Positions 1-5,991 of a stretch of 5,991 nucleotides of DNA are shown here, one piece after another. Source of the DNA: Weeksellaceae bacterium (GTDB taxonomy: Bacteria > Bacteroidota > Bacteroidia > Flavobacteriales > Weeksellaceae); assembly GCA_028698395.1 (NCBI GenBank), contig JAQVDG010000142.1:1-5991 (forward strand), written 5' to 3'. How positions within the stretch are numbered: the stretch's first letter is position 1; each line of letters starts with the position of its first letter. Made by a program: the position numbers and the translations under genes. The notes under the pieces were generated by a model. It had not been told where the DNA came from. It was given only the letters and a program-made list of their open reading frames with translations, and ran no database searches.

Positions 1-2558
1 TTCACGGATGTAGCCTTACTAAAAAGGTTGCGGATGGTGAATATCTGCTGACAAAAAATAAATTTGAATTTGAAGGAAAAGAAAAACCTTTTAAATCTGA
101 AATTCCGGATTATGTAAAGCAAAAACCTAATGGAAGTGGGTTTTTCGGAGCTTTTCCATTTAAATTAATGCTCTATAATTCCGTTCCGGCTAAATTTGAT
201 GAAGCTTTTACAGAATATTACGATTTAAGTAAGAAAAAACGAAACCAACATTCTTTGGATAGTTTGTTGAGTGTGAATGATTTGGAAAAACACAAAGGAA
301 GAAGTTTGTGGCTCAAACGATTTATATTTAATCAAGGAGAACCACCGGTTATTTTAGATAGTTCTGCTACGGATTTTTCAGCCGATAATTTAGAAAGATA
401 TTATTTTGACCGAGGTTATTTTGACGCAAAAGTAGAATATTCTCATACTTTGGACAGCGTTCGTAAGAAAGGAAAAGTAAATTATAAAATTAATCCGGGA
501 GAAGAATCCATCATTGAATCCTATAATTTTGCAATTTCAGATACAGCAATTGCCAGACATATTGAAACTTTAACAAAAAGAAATTCAAAAATAAAGGTCG
601 GAGAACGCTATGATTTGAATAACTTCATTAAAGAAAGAGACCAAATAGCCGATTTTTTAAAAAATAGAGGTTATTATAAATTTAACGATGACGGACAAGC
701 AATTGAATTTACAGCAGATACAACAAATACGGACAAACACTTAAATGTAACACTTTGGATTCCAATCGAAAAGAAAGATACAACGAAATTAAATAAGATT
801 TTCACACCTTATCGGTTTGGAGAAATCCACTTATATCCTGATTCTAATTACAATCCGGAAGCTTTCCCACAACCGGAATATTTTGATACAATTTACGAAG
901 GCTATCATTTACACTATTTAAATCCGAATATTAATTACAAACCCAAATTTTTCACTGATGCAATTGTGGTACGGGAAGGAGCTTTGTATCGACTAAATTC
1001 GGAAAACCAAACCAAACGGAATATTTCCAAAAGAGAAGGAATTACATTAACAAGGATTCATTCATTTGAAGAAAAAGGAACTGAAAGAGACAGTATTCTG
1101 AATCTTCATATTTCGTTTAGTCCCAAAAAGAAATATGATTTATTTTACGGAACTGAACTTTCTTGGTCAGAATTCATGAATTTCGGAGTATCACCTCAGG
1201 TTTCTTTGTTAGTCCGGAATCTTTTCAAAGGAGGAGAGAATTTAGAAAGTACTTTAAGAGGAACTTTAGGAAATGTCAATAAGAAATTTACAGCAGAAAA
1301 AAGCTTTTTCAATGCGTTTGAATGGTCCTTTCAAAACAAAATGACTTTTCCCTATCTTTTATTTCCAATCAACACAGACGGAATTTTATCCAAACGTTAT
1401 TATAAACAAACCGATATTAGAATGGGAACTTCGGTACAGCGAAATATCGGTTTAGGTCGGGTAACCTACTCAACCGGATTGGATTACAATATTTCATTTC
1501 GAGATACCCATTCTCATACTTTAAGTATATTAAACACAGAATTTGTTAATAATTTACAAGTTGATAATTATTTTAATGTATTTGAAGGCGACCGTTTAAT
1601 TCGAAATAGTTTTTTCAATTATTACTTCAATTACAATCCACAAGCCGGAAATCAATATGAAGACGGAGAATTGAATGATGCCGAAATGACCAATATGATT
1701 TTAACCGATAATTCTTTTTTAAATTCTTTGGATAATCAAGGATTAGAAGATTTATCCATTTTCCTAAACATGAATTTCCGGAAACAAACCATTACCCAAA
1801 ATATTCTGATTCTGTCTTTTGTTTACCAATACACTCTCAATCAAAGTGAGAGAAACAATCGGAAAAATCCATGGTATTTCAGAGGACGAATTGAATTAGC
1901 CGGAAACATGCTGAATTTATTGGATAAAGCTTTTCAATTTGAGAAAATGGAAACTACTTCCGGAAAAGAATCCAGAATGATTTTCAATGTACCTTATTCT
2001 CAGTTTGTTAAAATTGATTTGGATGTACGGAAATATTTTAAAACCGGAATTCATTCTTCCTTAGCGACTCGATTATATTTGGGCTTGGTTCAACCTTATG
2101 GCAATACCGATTTTATTCCTTTTGCACGAAGTTATACAGCCGGTGGAGCTAATGATGTTCGAGCTTGGGCAGCAGCGACTTTAGGACCCGCAGGATTACC
2201 TCGTTACGCCGGAGGTGATGATGTTTTTGCTATTGAACGGATGAAACTTTTATTCAGTGCAGAATACCGATTTAATGTTTTTGAACTAATTAACAGCGCA
2301 TTATTTATTGATGCCGGAAATATTTGGGGAACCGATAAAAAAGAAGAATTAACTCTGTTTAAATTTGACCGATTTTATAAAGAATTGGGAATCGGTGCCG
2401 GATTTGGAATTCGTTTGGATTTGACTTATTTCTTGTTACGATTTGATTTTGCTTATAAAATCCACGACCCAAGCTATCCGGAAGGAAGTCGTTGGCGTTT
2501 TAATGATTTTAATATTTTAAAACCTCGTTTGGCATTTGGAATAAATTACCCATTTTAG
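1..2558 (+). CDS. tamL: TamL: Omp85-family outer-membrane assembly lipoprotein (5' end outside window)
   Basis: The frame is open from the left edge. Bases 3-14 read His-Gly-Cys-Ser and the preceding partial codon ends in TT, so Leu, Ile, Val or Phe stands at -3: a lipobox. The start codon and signal peptide therefore lie a few dozen bases upstream, and the first ATG inside the window (168) is internal. From the cysteine the protein has 849 residues. POTRA-like modules are seen near residues 125-175 (NLERYYFDRGYFDAKVEY) and 205-255 (IADFLKNRGYYKF), with another likely from about 270. The C-terminal half, from about residue 380, is the 16-strand barrel domain of the Omp85 family. It carries GGANDVRAW at about 712-720, equivalent to the loop-6 VRGF/Y motif, and ends in a terminal Phe. 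Members of this family act with TamB in outer-membrane assembly in Bacteroidota. The residues after Cys (SLTKKV) show no acidic surface-export signal, which fits a periplasmic N-terminus. A general BamA/TamA-family name is the alternative. Confidence 0.88.
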   Translation, partial: HGCSLTKKVADGEYLLTKNKFEFEGKEKPFKSEIPDYVKQKPNGSGFFGAFPFKLMLYNSVPAKFDEAFTEYYDLSKKKRNQHSLDSLLSVNDLEKHKGRSLWLKRFIFNQGEPPVILDSSATDFSADNLERYYFDRGYFDAKVEYSHTLDSVRKKGKVNYKINPGEESIIESYNFAISDTAIARHIETLTKRNSKIKVGERYDLNNFIKERDQIADFLKNRGYYKFNDDGQAIEFTADTTNTDKHLNVTLWIPIEKKDTTKLNKIFTPYRFGEIHLYPDSNYNPEAFPQPEYFDTIYEGYHLHYLNPNINYKPKFFTDAIVVREGALYRLNSENQTKRNISKREGITLTRIHSFEEKGTERDSILNLHISFSPKKKYDLFYGTELSWSEFMNFGVSPQVSLLVRNLFKGGENLESTLRGTLGNVNKKFTAEKSFFNAFEWSFQNKMTFPYLLFPINTDGILSKRYYKQTDIRMGTSVQRNIGLGRVTYSTGLDYNISFRDTHSHTLSILNTEFVNNLQVDNYFNVFEGDRLIRNSFFNYYFNYNPQAGNQYEDGELNDAEMTNMILTDNSFLNSLDNQGLEDLSIFLNMNFRKQTITQNILILSFVYQYTLNQSERNNRKNPWYFRGRIELAGNMLNLLDKAFQFEKMETTSGKESRMIFNVPYSQFVKIDLDVRKYFKTGIHSSLATRLYLGLVQPYGNTDFIPFARSYTAGGANDVRAWAAATLGPAGLPRYAGGDDVFAIERMKLLFSAEYRFNVFELINSALFIDAGNIWGTDKKEELTLFKFDRFYKELGIGAGFGIRLDLTYFLLRFDFAYKIHDPSYPEGSRWRFNDFNILKPRLAFGINYPF

Positions 2559-2570
2559 ATAGAAGTTCTC

Positions 2571-2578
2571 TATATTTG
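2571..2578 (+). promoter_or_regulatory. Probable -7 box upstream of fbaA (TATATTTG)
   Basis: TATATTTG matches the Bacteroidota housekeeping -7 consensus TAnnTTTG exactly and lies 32 bases before the fbaA start, giving a leader of roughly 25 nt. No TTG stands at the usual 17-23 base spacing upstream; the nearest TTTG (2535-2538) is too far away. The promoter may be weak, or fbaA may also be reached by read-through from tamL, since no terminator hairpin separates the two genes. Confidence 0.55.
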
Positions 2579-2610
2579 TAATCATTTTCACGATTTTAAT
2601 TTAATTAACA

Positions 2611-3681
2611 ATGAACAGAAAATTCCCTGCCGGTGTTGCTACCGGTTCTTTGGTAAAAGAAATCATTCAAGATGCAAAAGAAAATCAATATGCACTTCCG
2701 GCTTGTAATATAGTAGGCTCAAGTTCTATTAATGCAGCTATGGAAGCAGCTGTTGAGGTAAATTCCCCTTTGATTATTCAATTTTCAAATGGAGGTGCGG
2801 TATTCAATGCCGGAAAAAGTGTAAAAAATGAAAATCAATTTGCCGCTATCAAAGGCTCAGTAGCCGGAGCTTTGCATATTCACACTTTGGCAGAAGCTTA
2901 CGGTGCTACAGTTATTCTACATACTGACCATTGTGCAAAAAAACTTTTACCTTGGATTGATGGTGTGATGGATGCCAATGAAGATTTTTACAAAAAAACA
3001 GGAAAAACATTGTTCAGTTCACACATGTTGGATTTATCCGAAGAACCTTTGGAGGAAAACATGGAAATTTCTAAACGCTATTTAGAAAGAATGAGCAAAG
3101 TAGGCATTACATTGGAAATTGAATTGGGAATTACCGGTGGAGAAGAAGATGGAGTGGATAATACTTCGGTTGATAATAGTTTACTTTATACACAACCCGA
3201 AGAAGTGGCTTATGTATATGAACAATTAAAAAGTGTGAATGATAATTTTTGGGTTGCTGCGGCATTCGGAAATGTTCATGGAGTTTATAAGCCTGGAAAT
3301 GTGGTGTTAACTCCTAAAATTTTAGATAAATCACAGAAATATATTCAGGAAAAATTTAAAACAGCATCTAAACCGATAGACTTTGTATTTCATGGAGGAT
3401 CCGGTTCTTCTTTGGAGGAAATTCGGGAAGCCATCAGTTATGGTGTAATCAAAATGAACATCGATACTGATTTGCAGTTTGCTTATATGGAAGGTGTCAG
3501 AAAATATTTTGATGACAAAAAAGATTATTTACAATCTCAAATTGGAAATCCGGAAGGAAATGACAAACCCAATAAAAAATTCTATGACCCGCGTGTTTGG
3601 ATACGAAGTGGAGAAAACAGTTTTAAAAACAGATTGATTACAGCATTCGAAGATTTAAACAATGTGGGAAGATTGGCATAA
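2611..3681 (+). CDS. fbaA: Class II (class IIA) fructose-bisphosphate aldolase
   Basis: This is a zinc-dependent cytosolic aldolase that cleaves fructose 1,6-bisphosphate into dihydroxyacetone phosphate and glyceraldehyde 3-phosphate in glycolysis, and runs in reverse in gluconeogenesis. The 356 residues follow the E. coli FbaA pattern almost end to end (359 there) with a constant three-residue offset. [15 protein letters not shown] holds the catalytic Asp106 and zinc ligand His107. [10 protein letters not shown] is at 136-145, and [17 protein letters not shown] includes Glu171. [10 protein letters not shown] carries zinc ligand His223, FHGGSGSS carries His261, and KMNIDTD (281-287) is the phosphate-binding region. 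All key residues are intact. The ATG at 2611 gives the expected N-terminus and is preceded directly by the AT-rich leader TTAATTAACA rather than a Shine-Dalgarno sequence. accD starts 31 bases after the stop, so the two are probably co-transcribed. Confidence 0.98.
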   Translation: MNRKFPAGVATGSLVKEIIQDAKENQYALPACNIVGSSSINAAMEAAVEVNSPLIIQFSNGGAVFNAGKSVKNENQFAAIKGSVAGALHIHTLAEAYGATVILHTDHCAKKLLPWIDGVMDANEDFYKKTGKTLFSSHMLDLSEEPLEENMEISKRYLERMSKVGITLEIELGITGGEEDGVDNTSVDNSLLYTQPEEVAYVYEQLKSVNDNFWVAAAFGNVHGVYKPGNVVLTPKILDKSQKYIQEKFKTASKPIDFVFHGGSGSSLEEIREAISYGVIKMNIDTDLQFAYMEGVRKYFDDKKDYLQSQIGNPEGNDKPNKKFYDPRVWIRSGENSFKNRLITAFEDLNNVGRLA

Positions 3682-3712
3682 AATAGATTCAGAAAACGAA
3701 AAAGAAGATAAA

Positions 3713-4558
3713 ATGGCTTGGTTTAGACGAACAAAAAAAAACATCACAACAGAGCATAAAAAAGAAGTTCCGGAAGGACTTTGGTACAAATCGCCGAGTG
3801 GAAAAGTGGTGGAAACAGATGAGTTGAAAGCCAATATGTATGTGAGTCCGGAAGATGATTTTCACGTACAAATTGGAAGTCAGGAATATTTTGAAATACT
3901 TTTTGATGAAGCAAAATTCAAAGAAAGAGATACTAAAGTAGAAAGTAAAGACCCATTAAAATGGGAAGATACTAAAAAATACAAAGATCGCTTAAAAGAA
4001 GTTAAAAAGAAAACCGGATTGGATGATGCTATTCGTACAGCTACCGGAAAAATGAACGGAAGAGAAGTTGTTGTCAGTTGTATGGATTTTAAATTTATCG
4101 GTGGTTCATTGGGCTCAGCGATGGGAGAAAAAATTTGTCGAGCAATAGATTATGCCATTCAGAAAAAATCACCCTATATTTTAATTTCTCAATCGGGAGG
4201 AGCTCGTATGATGGAAGCAGCTATTTCGTTGATGCAGATGGCAAAAGTAGAAGCAAAACTAACCCAATTGTCCAATGCAAAAGTGCCTTATATTTCAGTT
4301 TTAACCAATCCGACCTACGGAGGCGTAACCGCTTCTTTTGCATCAATTGGTGATTTGGTTGTGGCAGAACCGGGTGCTTTAATTGGTTTTGCCGGACCAA
4401 GAGTAATTAAAGAAACCATCGGTCGTGATTTGCCGGAAGGCTTTCAGACTTCTGAATTTCTGTTGGAAAAAGGTTTTGTTGATATGATTGTTCATCGGAA
4501 AATGCTGAAAAACCGCCTGACTGAATCGATTAACTTATTGAATCCCTTAGCAGTATAA
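3713..4558 (+). CDS. accD: Acetyl-CoA carboxylase carboxyltransferase subunit beta
   Basis: With AccA, this cytosolic subunit transfers the carboxyl group from carboxybiotin to acetyl-CoA, making malonyl-CoA for fatty-acid synthesis. The 281-residue product aligns with E. coli AccD from its first residue ([12 protein letters not shown] against MSWIERIKSNIT). Conserved crotonase-fold segments are [11 protein letters not shown] (130-140), SGGARMMEA (161-169), [14 protein letters not shown] (197-210) and [12 protein letters not shown] (221-232), so the catalytic core is complete. The N-terminal zinc ribbon is not: the four cysteine positions of the E. coli protein are occupied by non-cysteines (KSPSG and VSPED). 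The long C-terminal tail of the E. coli protein is absent. I chose the ATG at 3713. An in-frame ATG at 3662 would add 17 charged residues and overlap fbaA, but MAWF is the family N-terminus. The 31-base spacing suggests an operon with fbaA. No terminator follows the stop. Confidence 0.96.
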   Translation: MAWFRRTKKNITTEHKKEVPEGLWYKSPSGKVVETDELKANMYVSPEDDFHVQIGSQEYFEILFDEAKFKERDTKVESKDPLKWEDTKKYKDRLKEVKKKTGLDDAIRTATGKMNGREVVVSCMDFKFIGGSLGSAMGEKICRAIDYAIQKKSPYILISQSGGARMMEAAISLMQMAKVEAKLTQLSNAKVPYISVLTNPTYGGVTASFASIGDLVVAEPGALIGFAGPRVIKETIGRDLPEGFQTSEFLLEKGFVDMIVHRKMLKNRLTESINLLNPLAV

Positions 4559-4584
4559 AAAAGTAAAAGAAAAAATTAAAAATA

Positions 4585-4617
4585 TTTGTTTTTAAAGAAA
4601 GGGAATCAGTATATTTG
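4585..4617 (+). promoter_or_regulatory. Promoter of the tRNA-Gly/tRNA-Leu operon
   Basis: TTTG at 4585-4588 and TATATTTG at 4610-4617 match the Bacteroidota -33 and -7 elements, with a 21-base spacer. Transcription would start about 5-8 bases after the -7 box, immediately before the first base of tRNA-Gly at 4628. This is the most complete promoter on the plus strand of the window. Confidence 0.75.
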
Positions 4618-4627
4618 CCTCCCTAAT

Positions 4628-4700
<73 letters not shown>

Positions 4701-4725
4701 CAACTTTGAAATAATGAAAATACCC

Positions 4726-4810
4726 GCCCTGGTGGTGGAATTGGTAGACACGCAGGACTTAAAATCCTGTGGACAATATGTCCGTACGGGTTCAAGTCCC
4801 GTCTGGGGTA
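4726..4810 (+). tRNA. tRNA-Leu, anticodon UAA
   Basis: This is an 85-nt class II tRNA. The acceptor stem GCCCTGG pairs with CTGGGGT, with discriminator A4810. The anticodon stem CAGGA/TCCTG closes CTTAAAA, with TAA at 4760-4762. The long variable arm GGAC-AATAT-GTCC (4771-4783) is the class II hallmark. The T stem ACGGG/CCCGT closes TTCAAGT. CCA is not encoded. It reads UUA, the commonest leucine codon in such AT-rich genes, and UUG. It lies 25 bases after tRNA-Gly and shares its promoter and terminator. The acceptor stem contains G1-U72, also found in E. coli tRNA-Leu(UAA), plus a tandem U-G/G-U pair. Confidence 0.97.
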
Positions 4811-4811
4811 C

Positions 4812-4848
4812 AAAAGACTGGTAATCATTGATTATCAGTCTTTTTTTT
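4812..4848 (+). terminator. Intrinsic terminator of the tRNA operon
   Basis: GACTGGTAATC and GATTATCAGTC form an 11-bp stem with one G-U pair and a three-base loop. AAAA/TTTT flanks extend it, and a run of eight T follows (4841-4848). It begins two bases after tRNA-Leu. It probably also ends any transcript reading through from accD, which has no hairpin of its own. Confidence 0.9.
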
Positions 4849-4852
4849 GAAT

Positions 4853-4880
4853 AAAAAAACCATCTTTTTCAGGATGGTTT
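4853..4880 (-). terminator. Intrinsic terminator of the DUF3276 gene
   Basis: AAACCATC (4857-4864) and GATGGTTT (4873-4880) form a perfect 8-bp stem around an 8-base loop. Read on the minus strand, the stem is followed by a T tract (complement of A4853-4859). It lies about 30 bases past the DUF3276 stop and is back to back with the tRNA terminator, insulating the two convergent units. Confidence 0.82.
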
Positions 4881-4911
4881 CTAATTTTTCAAAATTTATT
4901 ACTTTCTAATT

Positions 4912-5310
4912 TTAAATATCATCAAAATTAATATCAGTAAATGATTCTGTTGTGCCATTGCTTGCATTGGATAAATCCTCTGAAGAATAATCTGAATGAA
5001 TGTCATAATCCTTTTGATGGCGTTCAGAAATTACTTCTTCTCCCTTTTCGTTGACAACAAAAGAAGTTGTTTCATTTAAAATTTCTCTGAAACTTTCAAA
5101 ATCTTCTTTGTATAAATAGATTTTGTGTTTTTTGTAAAAAAAAGAACCATCATCATTGACATTTTTTTTGCTTTCTGTAATGGTTAGATAGTAGTCACCG
5201 GCACGGGTTTCTCTCACATCAAAAAAATAAGTCCTTCTGCCGGCTCTAAGAACTTTTGAATAAACACCATCGTTTTCTACTCGTTCAAGGTTGTCATTTT
5301 CATTCATCAT
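4912..5310 (-). CDS. DUF3276 / PUR-alpha-like family protein
   Basis: This is a 132-residue protein of the DUF3276 family, which is widespread in Bacteroidota and related to the PUR-alpha single-stranded nucleic-acid-binding fold. The conserved PUR-like domain spans about residues 15-85: GVYSKVLRAGRRTYFFDVRE, then DYYLTITESKK, then FFYKKHKIYLYKEDFESF. This alternating basic/aromatic pattern is the family signature. Residues 90-132 are acidic, rich in Ser, Asp and Glu, and probably disordered, ending in INFDDI. No signal peptide or membrane segment is seen, so it should be cytosolic. Two ATGs stand in tandem (5310 and 5307) and either could start translation; the upstream leader is TTAATTAACA. 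The gene has its own promoter and terminator and appears monocistronic. Nucleic-acid binding is inferred from the fold. Its cellular role cannot be read from the sequence. Confidence 0.9.
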   Translation of the reverse strand: MMNENDNLERVENDGVYSKVLRAGRRTYFFDVRETRAGDYYLTITESKKNVNDDGSFFYKKHKIYLYKEDFESFREILNETTSFVVNEKGEEVISERHQKDYDIHSDYSSEDLSNASNGTTESFTDINFDDI

Positions 5311-5343
5311 TATGTTAATTAAGAAGTGTTAATACTTTGCTAA

Positions 5344-5373
5344 CAAATCTATAAAAAAAATAGGAATAGACAA
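5344..5373 (-). promoter_or_regulatory. Promoter of the DUF3276 gene
   Basis: Read on the minus strand, TTG (5373-5371) is followed after 19 bases by TAGATTTG (5351-5344), a match to the Bacteroidota TTG / TAnnTTTG promoter. The expected start near 5337 gives a leader of about 27 nt. An inverted repeat, ACAAG-T-CTTGT (5370-5380), overlaps the -33 element. Confidence 0.72.
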
Positions 5374-5380
5374 GTCTTGT
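5370..5380. repeat. Small inverted repeat over the DUF3276 -33 element
   Basis: ACAAG and CTTGT form a perfect 5+5 inverted repeat around a single central base. Its position over the -33 element is where a repressor operator could sit, but a palindrome this short can arise by chance in AT-rich DNA. No second copy was seen in the window. Confidence 0.3.
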
Positions 5381-5504
5381 GAAAAAATCTTTTGCTTTTA
5401 AAAAGAAAAAGCTGTTTAAACTTATGGGATAAAAATGTTTAGCGTTTATTTTTTGATGAAATAAGATAGGTTTTCTTGAAACAATAGTGGTTTATTGCAA
5501 TATT

Positions 5505-5991
5505 TTAAGGGTTTTCAATCTCAGCCAATTGATTTTTGACAAGAGAATAATAAAGATTTTCCTTAGCGATTAATTCATTGTGCGTTCCCCATTCGAGTAT
5601 TTCACCTTCATTCAATACCAAAATAAAATCGGCATTTTTAGCAGAAGAAATGCGATGTGTGATGATTAAGGTCGTTTTTTTGTTCATTTCCGACTTTAAG
5701 TTTTGTAGAATTTCTTCTTCTGTTTCAGTATCAACTGCCGATAAACTATCGTCAAACACTAAAATTTCAGGTTCTTTTATTAAAGCTCTCGCAATGGAAA
5801 TTCGTTGTTTTTGTCCACCTGATAAAGTAACGCCTCGTTCTCCCAAAATAGTATCGTATTGTTCGTTGAATTCCTCTATATTATTGTGAACAGCCGCTTT
5901 TTTAGCATATTTTTTTACATTATCTAAATTTTTATTGGATTTTGCACCTAATAAAATATTATTAGCAATACTGTTTGAAAAAAGAAAAACT
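5505..5991 (-). CDS. ABC exporter (MsbA/MdlA-like), C-terminal nucleotide-binding domain; 5' part outside window
   Basis: The frame is open to the right edge, so only the last 161 residues are visible. They are the second half of an ABC ATPase domain. The segment after the Q-loop (VFLFSNSIANNI) opens the fragment. Next come the signature LSGGQKQR (56-63), Walker B ILVFDD (76-81), D-loop SAVD (84-87) and the H-loop His112 in IITHR. The tail NEGEILEWGTHNELIA is typical of fused permease-ATPase exporters. The transmembrane half, Walker A and the Q-loop Gln lie outside. The residue after the Walker B Asp is Asp81, not the usual catalytic Glu, as in E. coli MdlA-type halves of heterodimeric exporters. 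The substrate (lipid, drug or peptide) cannot be told. A TTG at 5846 lies inside the signature region and is not a start. No strong terminator is visible between its stop and the DUF3276 promoter. Confidence 0.93.
   Translation of the reverse strand, partial: VFLFSNSIANNILLGAKSNKNLDNVKKYAKKAAVHNNIEEFNEQYDTILGERGVTLSGGQKQRISIARALIKEPEILVFDDSLSAVDTETEEEILQNLKSEMNKKTTLIITHRISSAKNADFILVLNEGEILEWGTHNELIAKENLYYSLVKNQLAEIENP

Noticed and set aside
168..2558. A 796-residue gene starting at the ATG at 168
   Set aside because: The frame is open upstream to base 3 and reads a TamL-like N-terminus beginning at a lipobox Cys, so this ATG is internal.
3662..3712. N-terminal extension of accD from an ATG overlapping the end of fbaA
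   Set aside because: The 17 extra residues are highly charged and unlike the family, while the ATG at 3713 gives the conserved MAWF start.
3689..3871. Minus-strand open frame of 60 codons within accD
   Set aside because: It is antisense to the conserved accD reading frame, is rich in Phe and Cys from reversed A-rich codons, and matches no known protein.
4135..4353. Plus-strand open frame of 72 codons within accD
   Set aside because: It is an out-of-frame shadow of the conserved AccD core, with no start signals or family resemblance.
5394..5412. Possible minus-strand terminator for the ABC gene (GCTTTT/AAAAGC hairpin)
   Set aside because: The stem is only six pairs, four of them A-T, and the T tract is separated from it by several bases and lies about 95 bases past the stop; it is too weak to call.
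5493..5502. Ten-base palindrome TATTGCAATA just past the ABC stop codon
   Set aside because: It has no loop-forming spacer or T tract and is within chance for AT-rich DNA.
5578..5889. Plus-strand open frame of 103 codons opposite the ABC exporter
   Set aside because: It is antisense to the signature, Walker B and H-loop motifs of the minus-strand gene, which clearly is the coding strand.

Overview
The window comes from a flavobacterium (phylum Bacteroidota). The evidence is an AT-rich sequence (about one third G+C by eye), -7 boxes of the form TAnnTTTG, no Shine-Dalgarno sequences before the starts, an Omp85 barrel protein that is also a lipoprotein (TamL), an AccD without its zinc-binding cysteines, and a DUF3276/PUR-alpha-like gene, a family typical of this phylum. 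All five protein genes look like chromosomal housekeeping genes. There is no mobile element, CRISPR array, toxin pair or phage gene.

Layout. Bases 1-2558 (+) encode TamL, entering at its lipobox cysteine, so the start codon and signal peptide lie just outside. A short gap with a promoter-like box leads to fbaA (2611-3681, class II fructose-bisphosphate aldolase). accD (3713-4558, acetyl-CoA carboxylase beta subunit) follows 31 bases later, probably in the same operon. A well-formed promoter (4585-4617) drives tRNA-Gly(GCC) and tRNA-Leu(UAA), closed by a strong intrinsic terminator (4812-4848). A second hairpin (4857-4880) faces the other way and ends the minus-strand DUF3276 gene (4912-5310), which has its own promoter (5344-5373). 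Bases 5311-5504 hold only that promoter and leader. From 5505 to the right edge lies the 3' part of a minus-strand ABC exporter gene, which runs off the window.

The genes serve outer-membrane assembly (TamL), central carbon metabolism (FbaA), fatty-acid synthesis (AccD), translation (two tRNAs), probable nucleic-acid binding (DUF3276) and export (ABC protein). I see no dedicated new system. The most interesting signal is compositional: CCGG is about six-fold enriched, CTGG/CCAG is nearly absent from coding DNA, and GATC occurs only twice. The first two together look like the footprint of methylation-linked very-short-patch repair at CCGG. The third looks like avoidance of a restriction site.
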